A stretch of DNA of 64,000 bases. Origin: Bosea sp. RAC05. Lineage in GTDB: Bacteria; Pseudomonadota; Alphaproteobacteria; Rhizobiales; Beijerinckiaceae. The notes beneath the pieces were generated by a model that was not told the origin of the DNA, did no database searches, and saw only the letters and a list, made by a program, of their open reading frames with translations. The position numbers and the translations under genes were made by a program. The stretch spans positions 558,001 to 622,000 of the forward strand of contig NZ_CP016463.1 of assembly GCF_001713455.1 (NCBI RefSeq). The letters run 5' to 3'. The first letter of the stretch is position 1; each line of letters starts with the position of its first letter. This document shows, in pieces, positions 51,218 through 59,547 of this stretch.

Positions 51218-51569
51218 AAACGATGCCGTTTTACAAAGAAGTCTGACTCTAGAAACTAGATAAGTGACTCTTTTATTATGAAAGCATGACTTTGTGAGAT
51301 AATCAAGCAAGGCGCCGGGATCAAAGGTACCGTACAACCCTATCGGATCGACGGCGGCCTTTGTTGCGCTCCGAAGAACTTCAACGAGCGTTCGAGCTGA
51401 CCGGTTTCGATGACACGCATCTGGTTGGATCAAGAAACGACGTTGGCGATCAATGGCTGACCACGGGAACCGCTGGTTTCGATAGGACGGCGACAACGAA
51501 TCGTGGACTAATCGTCCAAGAAGCGGGACGGTCCTTGAATCGGTCCCTGGTCGGAAGCATCGTGCGCCG
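51218..51569. other. 352-base gap, partly AT-rich, no gene supported
   Basis: The first 90 bases (about 51218-51310) are clearly more AT-rich than the surroundings and include AAAACG-ATGC-CGTTTT just after the DotI-like stop (a weak terminator-like stem). The remainder has a 70-residue TTG-start frame (51361-51573) ending in an ATGA overlap with the next gene, but its sequence is not convincing. It may hold a promoter or a decayed gene. Confidence 0.4.
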
Positions 51570-52148
51570 ATGAACCCGGCCAGATTGCTCTCCCATTTAT
51601 GCGGCGCTGTCGCAAAGGCCCGCCTGTCCAATGGGGACAGCCGCAGAGTTTTGCCCGAGCCGTTCGCGACGCACGACGATCGCAGGCATCCTGTTCTCCT
51701 CGGCCGGCGGACCCCGGTCCGAACAGCCTTGGACAACGAGACCCCTCTCCCGCGGCGTATCGAGCTCTGTGGCCGACCAAACGGGTCATTGCGACTTGTC
51801 ATGGACGCAGGCTCAGTGAGACCTGTGGAAATCGCCGTGATCCGCGCCCACCTGAATGCCCGATTGGACAGCGGGGTCTATGCCGGGTTCTCGGAGCTGA
51901 ACCCTGGTTACGGCAGCCCGAGCGGGTTTCTCTTCAGGCCGTATACGGGCTCTCGTCCTGTGTTCGTGACCCAGTTTGGCATGGAAGGTGTCGGTGGCCT
52001 CGAAAGTGATCAGCTGCTGTTGCCGGCGCCGGCCTTCGTGCAACTGGCGGCACATCTGCGCGCGGTAGCCAGCACAGGCCAGGACCAGGCGAGCATTCGG
52101 CTGAAGCTCGACCGATCCTTTTGCGCGGTCGTCGCTACGATTGAATGA
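51570..52148 (+). CDS. unknown protein, start uncertain
   Basis: An open frame of 192 residues. The first 65 residues are arginine-rich and look non-coding, while the rest (RRIELCGRPNGSLRLVMDAG...AVIRAHLNARLDSGVYAGFSELNPGYG) looks like a real protein, so translation may start later, for example near 51730-51800. No family recognised. Confidence 0.4.
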   Translation: MNPARLLSHLCGAVAKARLSNGDSRRVLPEPFATHDDRRHPVLLGRRTPVRTALDNETPLPRRIELCGRPNGSLRLVMDAGSVRPVEIAVIRAHLNARLDSGVYAGFSELNPGYGSPSGFLFRPYTGSRPVFVTQFGMEGVGGLESDQLLLPAPAFVQLAAHLRAVASTGQDQASIRLKLDRSFCAVVATIE

Positions 52149-52294
52149 GATAGAGCTGTCATTCTGTGCCTCGGCACCCCGATGGAAGGCGTTGTCGCTT
52201 TCCTTCTCCAGGCCAAGATAGAAAATCGCCTGGTGCCGCCGGATCCTGCGCCTCGGCCCTGAACCTTTCGGGTCAACCAACGAAAGCAGATCCC

Positions 52295-52660
52295 ATGAGC
52301 CTCGACGTAGAAACAGTTCTCGATCACGCCTCATCGCAAGGAGCGGGAACGCCCGAGAACGCCATCCTGCAGGCTGCGTTGCGATCGGCATTCGCTCAGA
52401 TCGAGCCGGCCGCGGCAGAGGCGCTTCTGGCGTCCGATACGGTCGTCATGACACTGGAGGACAGCTTTTGCGAAAAGCCCGCCAGTGACGTCGAGGATCT
52501 CATCTCGGCAGCGGGCTCCCATGGCGAGGAGAGCGACCCAGATCACGAGGCCGGGGATCTCCAGGCGTATTTGCGTGCAGCATTCCAAGTTCTCGACGAC
52601 AGCCAGCGCGAGGCGGTGGCAATCGCGGCGGGGATGGTGCTGCAGGCGCCGGCGCCCTAA
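52295..52660 (+). CDS. small acidic helical protein, unknown
   Basis: A 121-residue, strongly acidic protein from ATG 52295 (MSLDVETVLDHASSQG). Helices are likely throughout (LQAALRSAFAQIEPAAAEALLA; LQAYLRAAFQVLDDSQREAVAIAAGMVL); the two halves share an LQAxLRxAF pattern, hinting at internal duplication. No family recognised. Confidence 0.55.
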   Translation: MSLDVETVLDHASSQGAGTPENAILQAALRSAFAQIEPAAAEALLASDTVVMTLEDSFCEKPASDVEDLISAAGSHGEESDPDHEAGDLQAYLRAAFQVLDDSQREAVAIAAGMVLQAPAP

Positions 52661-52682
52661 TCCGGCAGCTATGGGGGATAGA

Positions 52683-52691
52683 TCAATCCTG
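52683..52691 (+). promoter_or_regulatory. TCAATCCTG motif for the 52766/scpB pair
   Basis: One mismatch at the last base; 74 bases before the GTG at 52766. Confidence 0.35.
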
Positions 52692-52765
52692 CTGCTGGAC
52701 ACGATTGATCTGCTATTCCATGAAACTCTGATCAGGGCTCTGCCCGACGGATTGGAGTCGCTATC

Positions 52766-53683
52766 GTGAATCGGACTGAGCAGCTTGGATCGATCACAAT
52801 CCTCGCTGAACGAGCACTCGAACTTCTCGACACGCTGGCTGTCGATCCAGCCCATGGCTGCCGCATCAGAAGCGCTGTCGATGCAGCTCGACTCGTCGCT
52901 GACGGTTCAGATCATCTGCCGGGGGTTCTGGGCTCACCTGAATTTGCCCGCTTTCTCGACGCGCTCGACGTGCTCGCCAGGGATGTCGCGCAGCCTGGCG
53001 AGGCGACCCACTTCTTCGATGAAGATGAGGATTTGCATCAGGTCGAGATCACGAGCGGGCCGATTTCGGCTGCCCTACACGGGCTCAGCTCGGAACTTCA
53101 GGACCTCGCGGTTGGGTCCGGCCTCAAGGCGCTGCCTGCTCTTCCGGTCGATGACACGCGAGATCTCCTCAGCCTGAAGCGAGCCGAGGTCGCGGCCGCC
53201 ACGAAGGCGACGGTCCGGGCTATGGTGCAGCTCGAACGGGTTGTCGACAGCCTGCGTGATGAACCGGTTTTGAACCAGCAGGTCTGGACCATACTGCTTC
53301 ACGCAGCCTTTGCGATCACGCTGCTCTCGGATGCGGCCGCGGTTGAGAGGCGCAGCATCACGCATCTCACAGGCATCTGTGCGACAGCCATGTTCAAGGC
53401 TCAGGAGCATTTCCCGGGCGCGCTTCCCGAGGATTTCTGCATTGCCTTCGACACGCTGTCGTCGGCGCTGGAGCTGATCGTCGACTGCATGCATGCCGCG
53501 ACAGCTCGGCAGGCGGAAGGGCGCGTCTACACCACCTTGCGCTTCATTACGGCAGGACGCGTTCTGCTCGATGACGACGGCATCGAAACCGCGCTTCGGA
53601 AGGCTCAGTTCGACGAAAATTCCATGCATCGGTTGAGATCGGCCGCCAATCTCCTGAGAGCCGAATGGGCGGGGGCGGCTTGA
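52766..53683 (+). CDS. helical protein in the scpA position, unknown function
   Basis: A 305-residue all-helical protein from a GTG, one base before scpB. scpA normally occupies this position, but I see none of the ScpA features (no FxGPLDLLLxLI start and no clear winged helix). Segments include KATVRAMVQLERVVDSLRDEP and ALPEDFCIAFDTLSSALELIVDCM. It could be a replacement kleisin or other partner of ScpB/SMC, or simply an unrelated neighbour. Confidence 0.6.
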   Translation: MNRTEQLGSITILAERALELLDTLAVDPAHGCRIRSAVDAARLVADGSDHLPGVLGSPEFARFLDALDVLARDVAQPGEATHFFDEDEDLHQVEITSGPISAALHGLSSELQDLAVGSGLKALPALPVDDTRDLLSLKRAEVAAATKATVRAMVQLERVVDSLRDEPVLNQQVWTILLHAAFAITLLSDAAAVERRSITHLTGICATAMFKAQEHFPGALPEDFCIAFDTLSSALELIVDCMHAATARQAEGRVYTTLRFITAGRVLLDDDGIETALRKAQFDENSMHRLRSAANLLRAEWAGAA

Positions 53684-53684
53684 G

Positions 53685-54212
53685 ATGGAGCCGCTGTTTG
53701 CGACGCTCGATCAGCGCATAGAGGCTGCTCTGCTTGCCGCGTCGAAGCCGATCAAGGAAGCGGACCTGTCTCGCCTGCTGCCCGAGGGCACGGACGTGTC
53801 AGGGGCGATCGCACGACTGGAGGCATTCTGGTCAACGAGAGGCGGCGAAGTCAGGAAAGAGGAAGGCGGCTGGGTATTGAAGGCCAGGCCTCAGCTGCTT
53901 CCGACCGACCATCGTCTGGGATCGGGACGGCGCCTGTCGGAGCAGGCCATAGCAACGCTTGCCGTCATAGCCATGCACCAGCCAATTACGGTCAAGCAGA
54001 TTGAGACGGTGCGTGGTGTGAAGCTGGGACGCGGTGTCCTCGAAGGTCTCGTCGAGGCCGGGCTCGTGGCCGTCGCGGGCCGACGCCGCGGCACCGGCCA
54101 GGCTGTCGCGTATGGCACGACAGCACGCTTTCTGGAGCGCACGGGTCTCAACGCGCTGGCGGATCTCCCGACACCAGAAGAGGCATTCGCTCTCGATTTG
54201 GCATCGGCCTAG
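53685..54212 (+). CDS. scpB: segregation and condensation protein ScpB
   Basis: A 175-residue protein. It has the two winged-helix blocks of ScpB: LLAASKPIKEADLSRLLPEG with ARLEAFWSTRGGEVRKEEGGWVL, and LSEQAIATLAVIAMHQPITVKQIETVRGVKLGRGVLEGLVEAGLVAVAGRRRGTGQAVAYGTTARFLE ending LADLPTPEE. (The motif is quoted only in part as key blocks: LAVIAMHQPIT, IETVRGV, GRRRGTGQ.) Length is a little short for the family (about 180-250). ScpB dimers hold ScpA on SMC. With the smc gene 7 kb upstream it suggests a replicon-borne condensin, lacking a visible ScpA. Confidence 0.88.
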   Translation: MEPLFATLDQRIEAALLAASKPIKEADLSRLLPEGTDVSGAIARLEAFWSTRGGEVRKEEGGWVLKARPQLLPTDHRLGSGRRLSEQAIATLAVIAMHQPITVKQIETVRGVKLGRGVLEGLVEAGLVAVAGRRRGTGQAVAYGTTARFLERTGLNALADLPTPEEAFALDLASA

Positions 54213-54256
54213 AGATCACGAGGATCCGAGTGCACCGTGGGATGCCCTGGCCGTTA

Positions 54257-55303
54257 TCAGGGCTTGCTGCCAGGCTTTGATCCATACTGCAGCACGAGAG
54301 CCGCCCGAGCCTCGCGCATCCAGTTGGCAAGTGTCATCGCGTAGGTCGTCTTCGAGTTCGGCCGTTCGCGCCACCGCACGACAATGGATTGAGTCCCTGC
54401 GGCCCGGTTTTCGTCGCCGACCGCCACAGCCTGGACCTCACGCGCCCCGTCCTCAGCGATGATCTCTGCCTCGCCGAACATCGGTACGAAACGAGGCATC
54501 GAGTTGCTCTGGATGAAGGGCTTGTTCTCCTCGGCAAGATTACCGAGAACCGTCAGGGCCGTGCGCGACAGGCCGCCACCCGAAGCCTCGATGCGAACCG
54601 TGTCGACGAGCCAGGCCGTTTCCATTGGAACGACATCGGGCAGGTCCTTGCACAGAGGAATTGTGGGGGGGCAACTTCCCGAGAAATGGCCGGTTGTCAG
54701 GACCCGGTTGCGCCACCCTTGGACCTGAAATCGCTCAGCCGAGCCGGTCATGGCCATTAGCAGTCGCGCAGCACTCGGCTTGAACGACACGACCAGCGTG
54801 AATTCACCGTCCCCGAGCTTGAGAGGCTTCACGCGAAGCACAATCGGCGCCCACAAGGCAATCGATGACGAACCAGGTACGACAGCCGGGATGCCCAGGC
54901 CCTGACCGTCCGGCGCCGTGGGCGCCATGGCCTGAACGTTGGTCGCCAGCACCTCGGGCCATTTCATCCCGGCGCTGTCCTCCTTCGGGCCAGGTCCCGT
55001 GGGGAGAAGGCCTCGGATGAACGATGCGAGCTCTTCGCGCGAGCGGGAACGCTTGCCGTCGAACTTCGCATCAAACGACTTGTGGGCCTTCGGACCGGGA
55101 AACAGCACGTTGATGCGGTAATCGCCCGACAGTGCCTGGATCCTGCACCATACGTCGAGAATGCCGTCAGAGGGCTGGATGCCCAGGAGGAAACGAACGC
55201 CTTGGACTTCAGGCTCGGCCGGCGGAACGCAACTCGCTGCGGTCGCCGGCGAAGCGAAGGCGACAGCGGCAGCGACGAGCAGGCAGGCGATTGGGTTACG
55301 CAC
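54257..55303 (-). CDS. secreted protein of unknown function
   Basis: A 348-residue protein; GTG 55303 has GGAGAGA upstream and gives a clean signal peptide (RNPIACLLVAAAVAFASPATA). The mature part is beta-rich with LWAPIVLRVKPLKLGDGEFTLVVSF, SGSCPPTIPLCKD and REVQAVAVGDENRAAGTQSIVV, and two paired cysteines, suggesting a periplasmic domain with disulfides. It may belong to the secretion machinery nearby, but it does not look like DotC, DotD or DotH. Confidence 0.65.
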   Translation of the reverse strand: MRNPIACLLVAAAVAFASPATAASCVPPAEPEVQGVRFLLGIQPSDGILDVWCRIQALSGDYRINVLFPGPKAHKSFDAKFDGKRSRSREELASFIRGLLPTGPGPKEDSAGMKWPEVLATNVQAMAPTAPDGQGLGIPAVVPGSSSIALWAPIVLRVKPLKLGDGEFTLVVSFKPSAARLLMAMTGSAERFQVQGWRNRVLTTGHFSGSCPPTIPLCKDLPDVVPMETAWLVDTVRIEASGGGLSRTALTVLGNLAEENKPFIQSNSMPRFVPMFGEAEIIAEDGAREVQAVAVGDENRAAGTQSIVVRWRERPNSKTTYAMTLANWMREARAALVLQYGSKPGSKP

Positions 55304-55365
55304 GATTCTCTCCAGTCTGACAGCTTGATTCTTCACTCACGATGACCAAACCTTCAAGTTCCGAA

Positions 55366-55374
55366 TCATTCCTT
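55366..55374 (+). promoter_or_regulatory. TCATTCCTT motif for the 55394 gene
   Basis: Exact copy, 19 bases before the ATG at 55394, overlapping a GAATC (GANTC) site just upstream. Confidence 0.55.
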
Positions 55375-55393
55375 GAGACATAAAGCTGGGTTC

Positions 55394-55756
55394 ATGACAC
55401 ACATCAGCGACGAGGCTTCGCCGGTAGACCGGGTCCGGCGTAGCGAGCCCGCGCGCAAGCTCAGATCTGGTCATGCTCAAGCAGACAGCGCCGCTGATGC
55501 CATTCTGGAGCGTGGACGTCCCTGGTACTTCGACGCTCCATCGGTCTTGCAGGCCTGTGCGCGCATCACCCTCCTCCCGTTCAGCATCGTGATACGAGCT
55601 GCGGAAGCAGCAGTGGCCTTGGCCGTGCTCGGACTGATCGGCATCGCCTATGGCTGGTACTCTGGCCTGATCCACGATCAGGATGTCATCGTCTTTCTCC
55701 GGCCCATAGGGCAGCGGATTCTCGCCATGATCCAGCAATCGGGTTCGATGCCGTGA
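55394..55756 (+). CDS. small membrane protein, unknown
   Basis: A 120-residue protein from ATG 55394. A polar N-terminal third is followed by one long hydrophobic stretch (RITLLPFSIVIRAAEAAVALAVLGLIGIAYGW shown as two blocks, LLPFSIVIRAAEAAVALAVL and GLIGIAYGW), which could cross the membrane once or twice. Its stop overlaps the GTG of the next membrane protein, so the two may form a complex. Family not recognised. Confidence 0.6.
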   Translation: MTHISDEASPVDRVRRSEPARKLRSGHAQADSAADAILERGRPWYFDAPSVLQACARITLLPFSIVIRAAEAAVALAVLGLIGIAYGWYSGLIHDQDVIVFLRPIGQRILAMIQQSGSMP

Positions 55757-56214
55757 GGCGCCACCTGCTGAGGGCTGCTCTGGCTGGAGAGGCTGCAATC
55801 GACGCTGTGCTCGGGTTTCTGGCCGTCCCTGCCTTGGTGGTATGGGCAAGTGCATCGGCGCTGTCGCTCGGCTCTGGCGCTTCGCCGCAGGAAGCATTCG
55901 CTGACGGCGCGACCATCTTCGCCAGCAGTGCCCATTGGCTTTTGATCGCTGCGATCTGCCTCTGGACAGCTACGAGATTTTCGACGTCACCCACCCACTC
56001 GCTGCAACGTTTTCTGGCGATAGGCGCGCTGTGCGGGGCTGCGATAGGGGCTGAAGCCACATATGCAGTGGCCGACGCTTCTCCCTGGGATCTTGTTTTG
56101 GGATTTGTGGCCGGGGCGCCGATGGGAGCGGGCGCGGCTATGGCTGGCCTGCGATATCAGAGATGGTCGGGCCGCCGGCTCGATGCGCTGGCAGCCCGGC
56201 TCTCGCTTCAGTAG
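55753..56214 (+). CDS. polytopic membrane protein, unknown
   Basis: A 153-residue protein from an overlapping GTG with about four membrane segments (VLGFLAVPALVVWASASAL; WLLIAAICLWTATRF; FLAIGALCGAAIGAEATYAV; LVLGFVAGAPMGAGAAMAGL). It is alanine/glycine-rich and its last bases overlap the convergent lipoprotein gene. It may partner the preceding membrane protein. Family not recognised. Confidence 0.6.
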   Translation: MRRHLLRAALAGEAAIDAVLGFLAVPALVVWASASALSLGSGASPQEAFADGATIFASSAHWLLIAAICLWTATRFSTSPTHSLQRFLAIGALCGAAIGAEATYAVADASPWDLVLGFVAGAPMGAGAAMAGLRYQRWSGRRLDALAARLSLQ

Positions 56215-56594
56215 CGGGATGGGTAAGGGCGGCGGTAGGTGTCTTCGTAATAGACGACCCCGTCCCCGAAGTGATGTGGCGCAGGAACGGCATAGCCGAA
56301 GCAGACGCGGTTGCCATAGTAGTCGTATCCGGGCCGGACGCACCTGGCGCTCGGCATCGACGCGACCGGACGATGATAGGTGCGCGGTGTCGTGGCATGG
56401 CCGACGATGGCCCCGCCGGCAGCGCCGATGGCCGCGCCAGCCAGGGCGCCGCCTGCGTTTCCGGTGCTAACGCCTCCGACCACCGCTCCCGCGGCGCCAC
56501 CAAGGACAGCCCCGCCAACGACCCTCTCCGACTCGATCGATGAGCATCCAGCGAGAGCCAGGCAGGCCGCGGCAATGAGGGCGAGTTTCTTCAT
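56208..56594 (-). CDS. glycine-zipper lipoprotein
   Basis: A 128-residue protein; ATG 56594 is preceded by GGAG. The signal and lipobox ALIAAACLALAGCSS are clear, followed by a glycine zipper (GGAVLGGAAGAVVGG and GGALAGAAIGAAGGAIVG) and a tyrosine/proline-rich C terminus with CVRPGYDYYGNRVCFGYAVP. This is the plan of the 17-kDa surface antigen/OmpA-linked glycine-zipper family of outer-membrane lipoproteins. Confidence 0.82.
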   Translation of the reverse strand: MKKLALIAAACLALAGCSSIESERVVGGAVLGGAAGAVVGGVSTGNAGGALAGAAIGAAGGAIVGHATTPRTYHRPVASMPSARCVRPGYDYYGNRVCFGYAVPAPHHFGDGVVYYEDTYRRPYPSRY

Positions 56595-56691
56595 GGTAGT
56601 CTCCAGCGAAAAGTTCGGCAGATCGGCGCGCATGCTGAACGGAAATGATCCGATTTCGAATCGAGTATGGATCAAATCAGCCGTTCTTGCA

Positions 56692-56700
56692 TCAATCCAT
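56692..56700 (+). promoter_or_regulatory. TCAATCCAT motif for the 56770 gene
   Basis: One mismatch copy, identical to that at 2573; 69 bases before the ATG at 56770. Confidence 0.35.
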
Positions 56701-56769
56701 TGACCGCAACTATGTCGGGATCGTTCTGTTCCCGAGCGGGGCAGCTTGCGAGTTTCGCAAGGGAGGGCG

Positions 56770-58191
56770 ATGCTTCCCCGAGAGCGCAGATGGCGCATCA
56801 GTCAAAGCTGGGTCCAGATGCCAAACGACGAGAAGAAGCCGAAACCTGTCCTGGTCGAGGAGATTGTCGCCAATCCCGAACTGGTGCTCGAAATGCACCT
56901 GTCGAAGGGGGACGTCGCTCAGGCAAAGTCGGCTGATGTGGCTCCGACAGAGGCCGAGCGGGTTGCGCCAGGTGATGTGGCGAATGCCGATGAGGCTGCG
57001 CGCCGTATCGCAGGGATGCGGATCGAGCCTGAGGCCATGGCTCGCGCCGCGGCTCTGATGGCCAATATGCCCCAAGTCGACGACGAGATCGACGACGCGC
57101 AGGCCAGGAGGTTTGCTCAGCGTCGACGCGCCGAAGTCGTCGGGGTTCCTGAGATGCCTGTGGAGCCGGTGCCCCCTCCTCCGCCACAGAACCTCCCGGC
57201 GCGCGTCGAGCGGAATGTCTTCGCGCGCGATCCAGACTGGGTTCCCCCGCCTGCCGATGTTCAGTGGCTGACGATCTACGACACTCCCCGGTATTACCAG
57301 AATTCAATCCGGGCGTTCGGCCGGTTCGTTTTCAGGACGTTCCCATGCTTCGTCAATCACGAGGAGCAGGCGACCGCGGCTGGTCATGACCCCCTGGGGT
57401 CGATCGCTTTGCTGGCCAATATGGGACCGACCGGACCCAATTCTCAGCGCGAGCTGGACCAGGTTGCGGCATGGGTCTCTCGCAACGGTCGTGTCGTCGA
57501 CGCGACCGAGATCCAGTTTCCGACGGTGATCCCAGGCTACACGCCGCGCATCATTGTCGCCGTGACCGAGACGGAGACGCTTCTCCTCGTCGATGAGAAG
57601 CGCGAGCGCGGCGCGCCTATGGACGCCATGTACATCTATCGCTGGCGCGGCGGCGAAGGCTACTACCTGGACAACCCCGAGGCACTCGCCGGCCTCAACC
57701 GGGTCGCCCGGCAACCCGCATTGGCTGCCCCGCCTGCACAGCTGGCAGCGCCCCGCGATAACGCTGCGCCGATGCGACCGGCAGCTGTCCTTCAGGAGGC
57801 AGGGCGGGGTGCCAGGCCGCAGCCAGTGGTGAGGCTCGACCACATGACCGAGGCGGCGGTGATCCCCGATCGGACTGGTGCGCGCAAGGCCGCCATCAAG
57901 GCACTGCCGGTGGCAACGGCCATGGTATCGCCCAATCCAGTCGTGGACCTGATGAAGGCCGACGGATTCCGCCCGTTTGGCACGAGTTCTGGCCCGGCAC
58001 TGCGCAAGTCCATCGGCGAGGGGCGTGTAGCCCTGATCTTCGGCGAGCCGGGGACAGCCATCACCCGATCCCCGACCTTTCGGGTCGAGGTCGAGGAGGG
58101 GGCATCTCGCACCGTGGTCGCAGCGGCCGCGGTGACTTACGAGGATGTTCTCGACGCGATCGCGCTGCCGGCTCAGTCGATCAAGCCCTAA
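56770..58191 (+). CDS. unknown protein with proline-rich linkers
   Basis: About 473 residues; ATG 56770 has GGGAGGG upstream (an ATG at 56818 is possible but lacks a ribosome site). A polar N-terminal 130 residues ends in VEPVPPPPPQNLPA, then a globular part with WLTIYDTPRYYQNSIRAFGRFVFRTFPCF and TRIIVAVTETETLLLVDE-like strands and MYIYRWRGGEGYYLDNPEAL; a second linker rich in A, P and R leads to a C-terminal domain. No membrane segment. No family recognised. Confidence 0.6.
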   Translation: MLPRERRWRISQSWVQMPNDEKKPKPVLVEEIVANPELVLEMHLSKGDVAQAKSADVAPTEAERVAPGDVANADEAARRIAGMRIEPEAMARAAALMANMPQVDDEIDDAQARRFAQRRRAEVVGVPEMPVEPVPPPPPQNLPARVERNVFARDPDWVPPPADVQWLTIYDTPRYYQNSIRAFGRFVFRTFPCFVNHEEQATAAGHDPLGSIALLANMGPTGPNSQRELDQVAAWVSRNGRVVDATEIQFPTVIPGYTPRIIVAVTETETLLLVDEKRERGAPMDAMYIYRWRGGEGYYLDNPEALAGLNRVARQPALAAPPAQLAAPRDNAAPMRPAAVLQEAGRGARPQPVVRLDHMTEAAVIPDRTGARKAAIKALPVATAMVSPNPVVDLMKADGFRPFGTSSGPALRKSIGEGRVALIFGEPGTAITRSPTFRVEVEEGASRTVVAAAAVTYEDVLDAIALPAQSIKP

Positions 58192-58199
58192 CAGCTCGA

Positions 58200-58988
58200 T
58201 CAGCGGCTGGGGTTTTGAACCGTGCCAGGTGGGTAGACCGTGACACCAGGCGCGACCACCGATGGTCCTCCTGGAAGGCTGCGGAGCGGAATGGAGCCGC
58301 CCGGCAAAGGCGCAGTGGTCTGTGATGGCACGCGAGCAGTCGGGTTCAGCGGGCGAGGTGCGGTCATGGGGGCTGGAAGCGACGCAGGCGGAGGCGCCGC
58401 CTGCCGAGGCCGCTCGTACTGCCGTGGGTCGAGCTGCTGCGGCCTCTGGCCGTAATAGGGGCCCTCTGGCACTGGCAGCAGCAATTGTTCCTGCGGATAA
58501 AGTCCGGGCCTCTGATCTTCAGGCTCGGCTTCCGGTTCAGAGAAGCGCCTGACGGCCCTCTCCGCTTCGCGTCGCCTGCGAGCCTGATCCTCTGCGCTGT
58601 CTCGCCGCGATCGTCCGCCCTCGACCTCGTCGCTCCACCAATCGCGCACCCGCTGCGCGAGGTCGTCTTGCCAGGGCCCCTTGACCAGAAACTCAGGGCG
58701 ACCGCTCTCGGTGCTCATCACCGGATAAGGTGGCTGGCCGTCCACGAGGACGAAGGCTCGCATGCGGTTGTACTCGCTCATGAACCGGTACGGTCCGATG
58801 TCGATGCAGCGGTAGTAGCCGCCAGTCGGCGCTGGAACGCCAGTCAAGGAGCATGTCATGCCGTAGCCGCGATCAAGCGCCTTCACTACGGTCTCGACGG
58901 CCTCAAGCTCTGGCTGGCGAGTTTGAGCAGACAGCGCGAGTGACGCGCCCAAGAAGATGCCGACAGTCTCGAACAACGGAATGCGCAT
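58200..58988 (-). CDS. secreted proline-rich protein, unknown
   Basis: A 262-residue protein; ATG 58988 follows GAGAGG and gives a signal peptide (MRIPLFETVGIFLGASLALS). The mature N-terminal domain has cysteines in GMTCSLTGVPAPTGGYYRCIDIG and the strand MRAFVLVDGQPPYPVM; the C-terminal half is low-complexity and rich in P, R, Q and A. Likely periplasmic. Possible link with the secretion system is by location only. Confidence 0.62.
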   Translation of the reverse strand: MRIPLFETVGIFLGASLALSAQTRQPELEAVETVVKALDRGYGMTCSLTGVPAPTGGYYRCIDIGPYRFMSEYNRMRAFVLVDGQPPYPVMSTESGRPEFLVKGPWQDDLAQRVRDWWSDEVEGGRSRRDSAEDQARRRREAERAVRRFSEPEAEPEDQRPGLYPQEQLLLPVPEGPYYGQRPQQLDPRQYERPRQAAPPPASLPAPMTAPRPLNPTARVPSQTTAPLPGGSIPLRSLPGGPSVVAPGVTVYPPGTVQNPSR

Positions 58989-59069
58989 GGATAACCCTCT
59001 CCCATTTTGGAGGATCGCGATCTCCGTCCTGTTGAGCAACCCCTTTCGGTTGACGATTGCGAAACTTGA

Positions 59070-59105
59070 GGGGATCATCCCCATGGATTTGAGGATTTAT
59101 CCATG
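59070..59105. promoter_or_regulatory. two short palindromes at the start of the 59103 gene
   Basis: GGGGAT-c-ATCCCC (59070-59082) is followed by CATGGAT (59082-59088) and ATCCATG (59099-59105), whose right arm contains the start codon and whose loop holds the GAGG ribosome site. Possible operator or RNA hairpin controlling translation. Confidence 0.4.
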
Positions 59106-59543
59106 TCAGACGCCAGCGACGCGATTTCGGATACCGAGGCGCCACCGGTACCGCGCCCGCATCGGGAACGGTCCGACATCAAGCCGTTCGTGCCTGACGC
59201 GGATCGGGCGGCAATCTACCGGGCGATGGCTTCCCAGATCGAGATCGGGGGAAGCGTCTTCGCTGCCGCGGTTCGGATCCGGGAAGCCCTCGTGGCGCTG
59301 GGCAGTCTCCCTTCGGCTTCTGATCGCCGCCAGCGTGAATTCCGCCTGATCTTCGTCGACCGGATCGTCGAAGCTCTTGCCGACGACCAGGCGACCTTCG
59401 CCACCGAACTCAAGGTGGTCGCGGATCTCTGCCCGGCCGAGTTCCTCGGCGCCTTCGTCAGGATCGCAGACCTGAAGGAGGCAAGGGAACCGGGGCGGTT
59501 TTTCGCTCGAATGGCCGAGTGTGTGAACCGCGCGGGCGTTTGA
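59103..59543 (+). CDS. unknown helical protein
   Basis: A 146-residue protein. After a polar 25-residue start it is helical (RAAIYRAMASQIEIGGSVFAAAVRIREALVAL...FRLIFVDRIVEALADDQATFATELKVVADLC). GAGG lies in a palindromic leader. The next gene starts five bases after its stop. No family recognised. Confidence 0.58.
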   Translation: MSDASDAISDTEAPPVPRPHRERSDIKPFVPDADRAAIYRAMASQIEIGGSVFAAAVRIREALVALGSLPSASDRRQREFRLIFVDRIVEALADDQATFATELKVVADLCPAEFLGAFVRIADLKEAREPGRFFARMAECVNRAGV

Positions 59544-59547
59544 GATC

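Noticed and set aside
51361..51573. 70-residue frame ending in an ATGA overlap
   Set aside because: TTG start, no ribosome site and unconvincing sequence; reported only as part of the gap.
50693..51802. 369-residue minus-strand open frame across the DotI-like gene and the following gap
   Set aside because: It runs antisense to the DotI-like gene and is arginine/serine-rich without domain features; the gap is better treated as non-coding.
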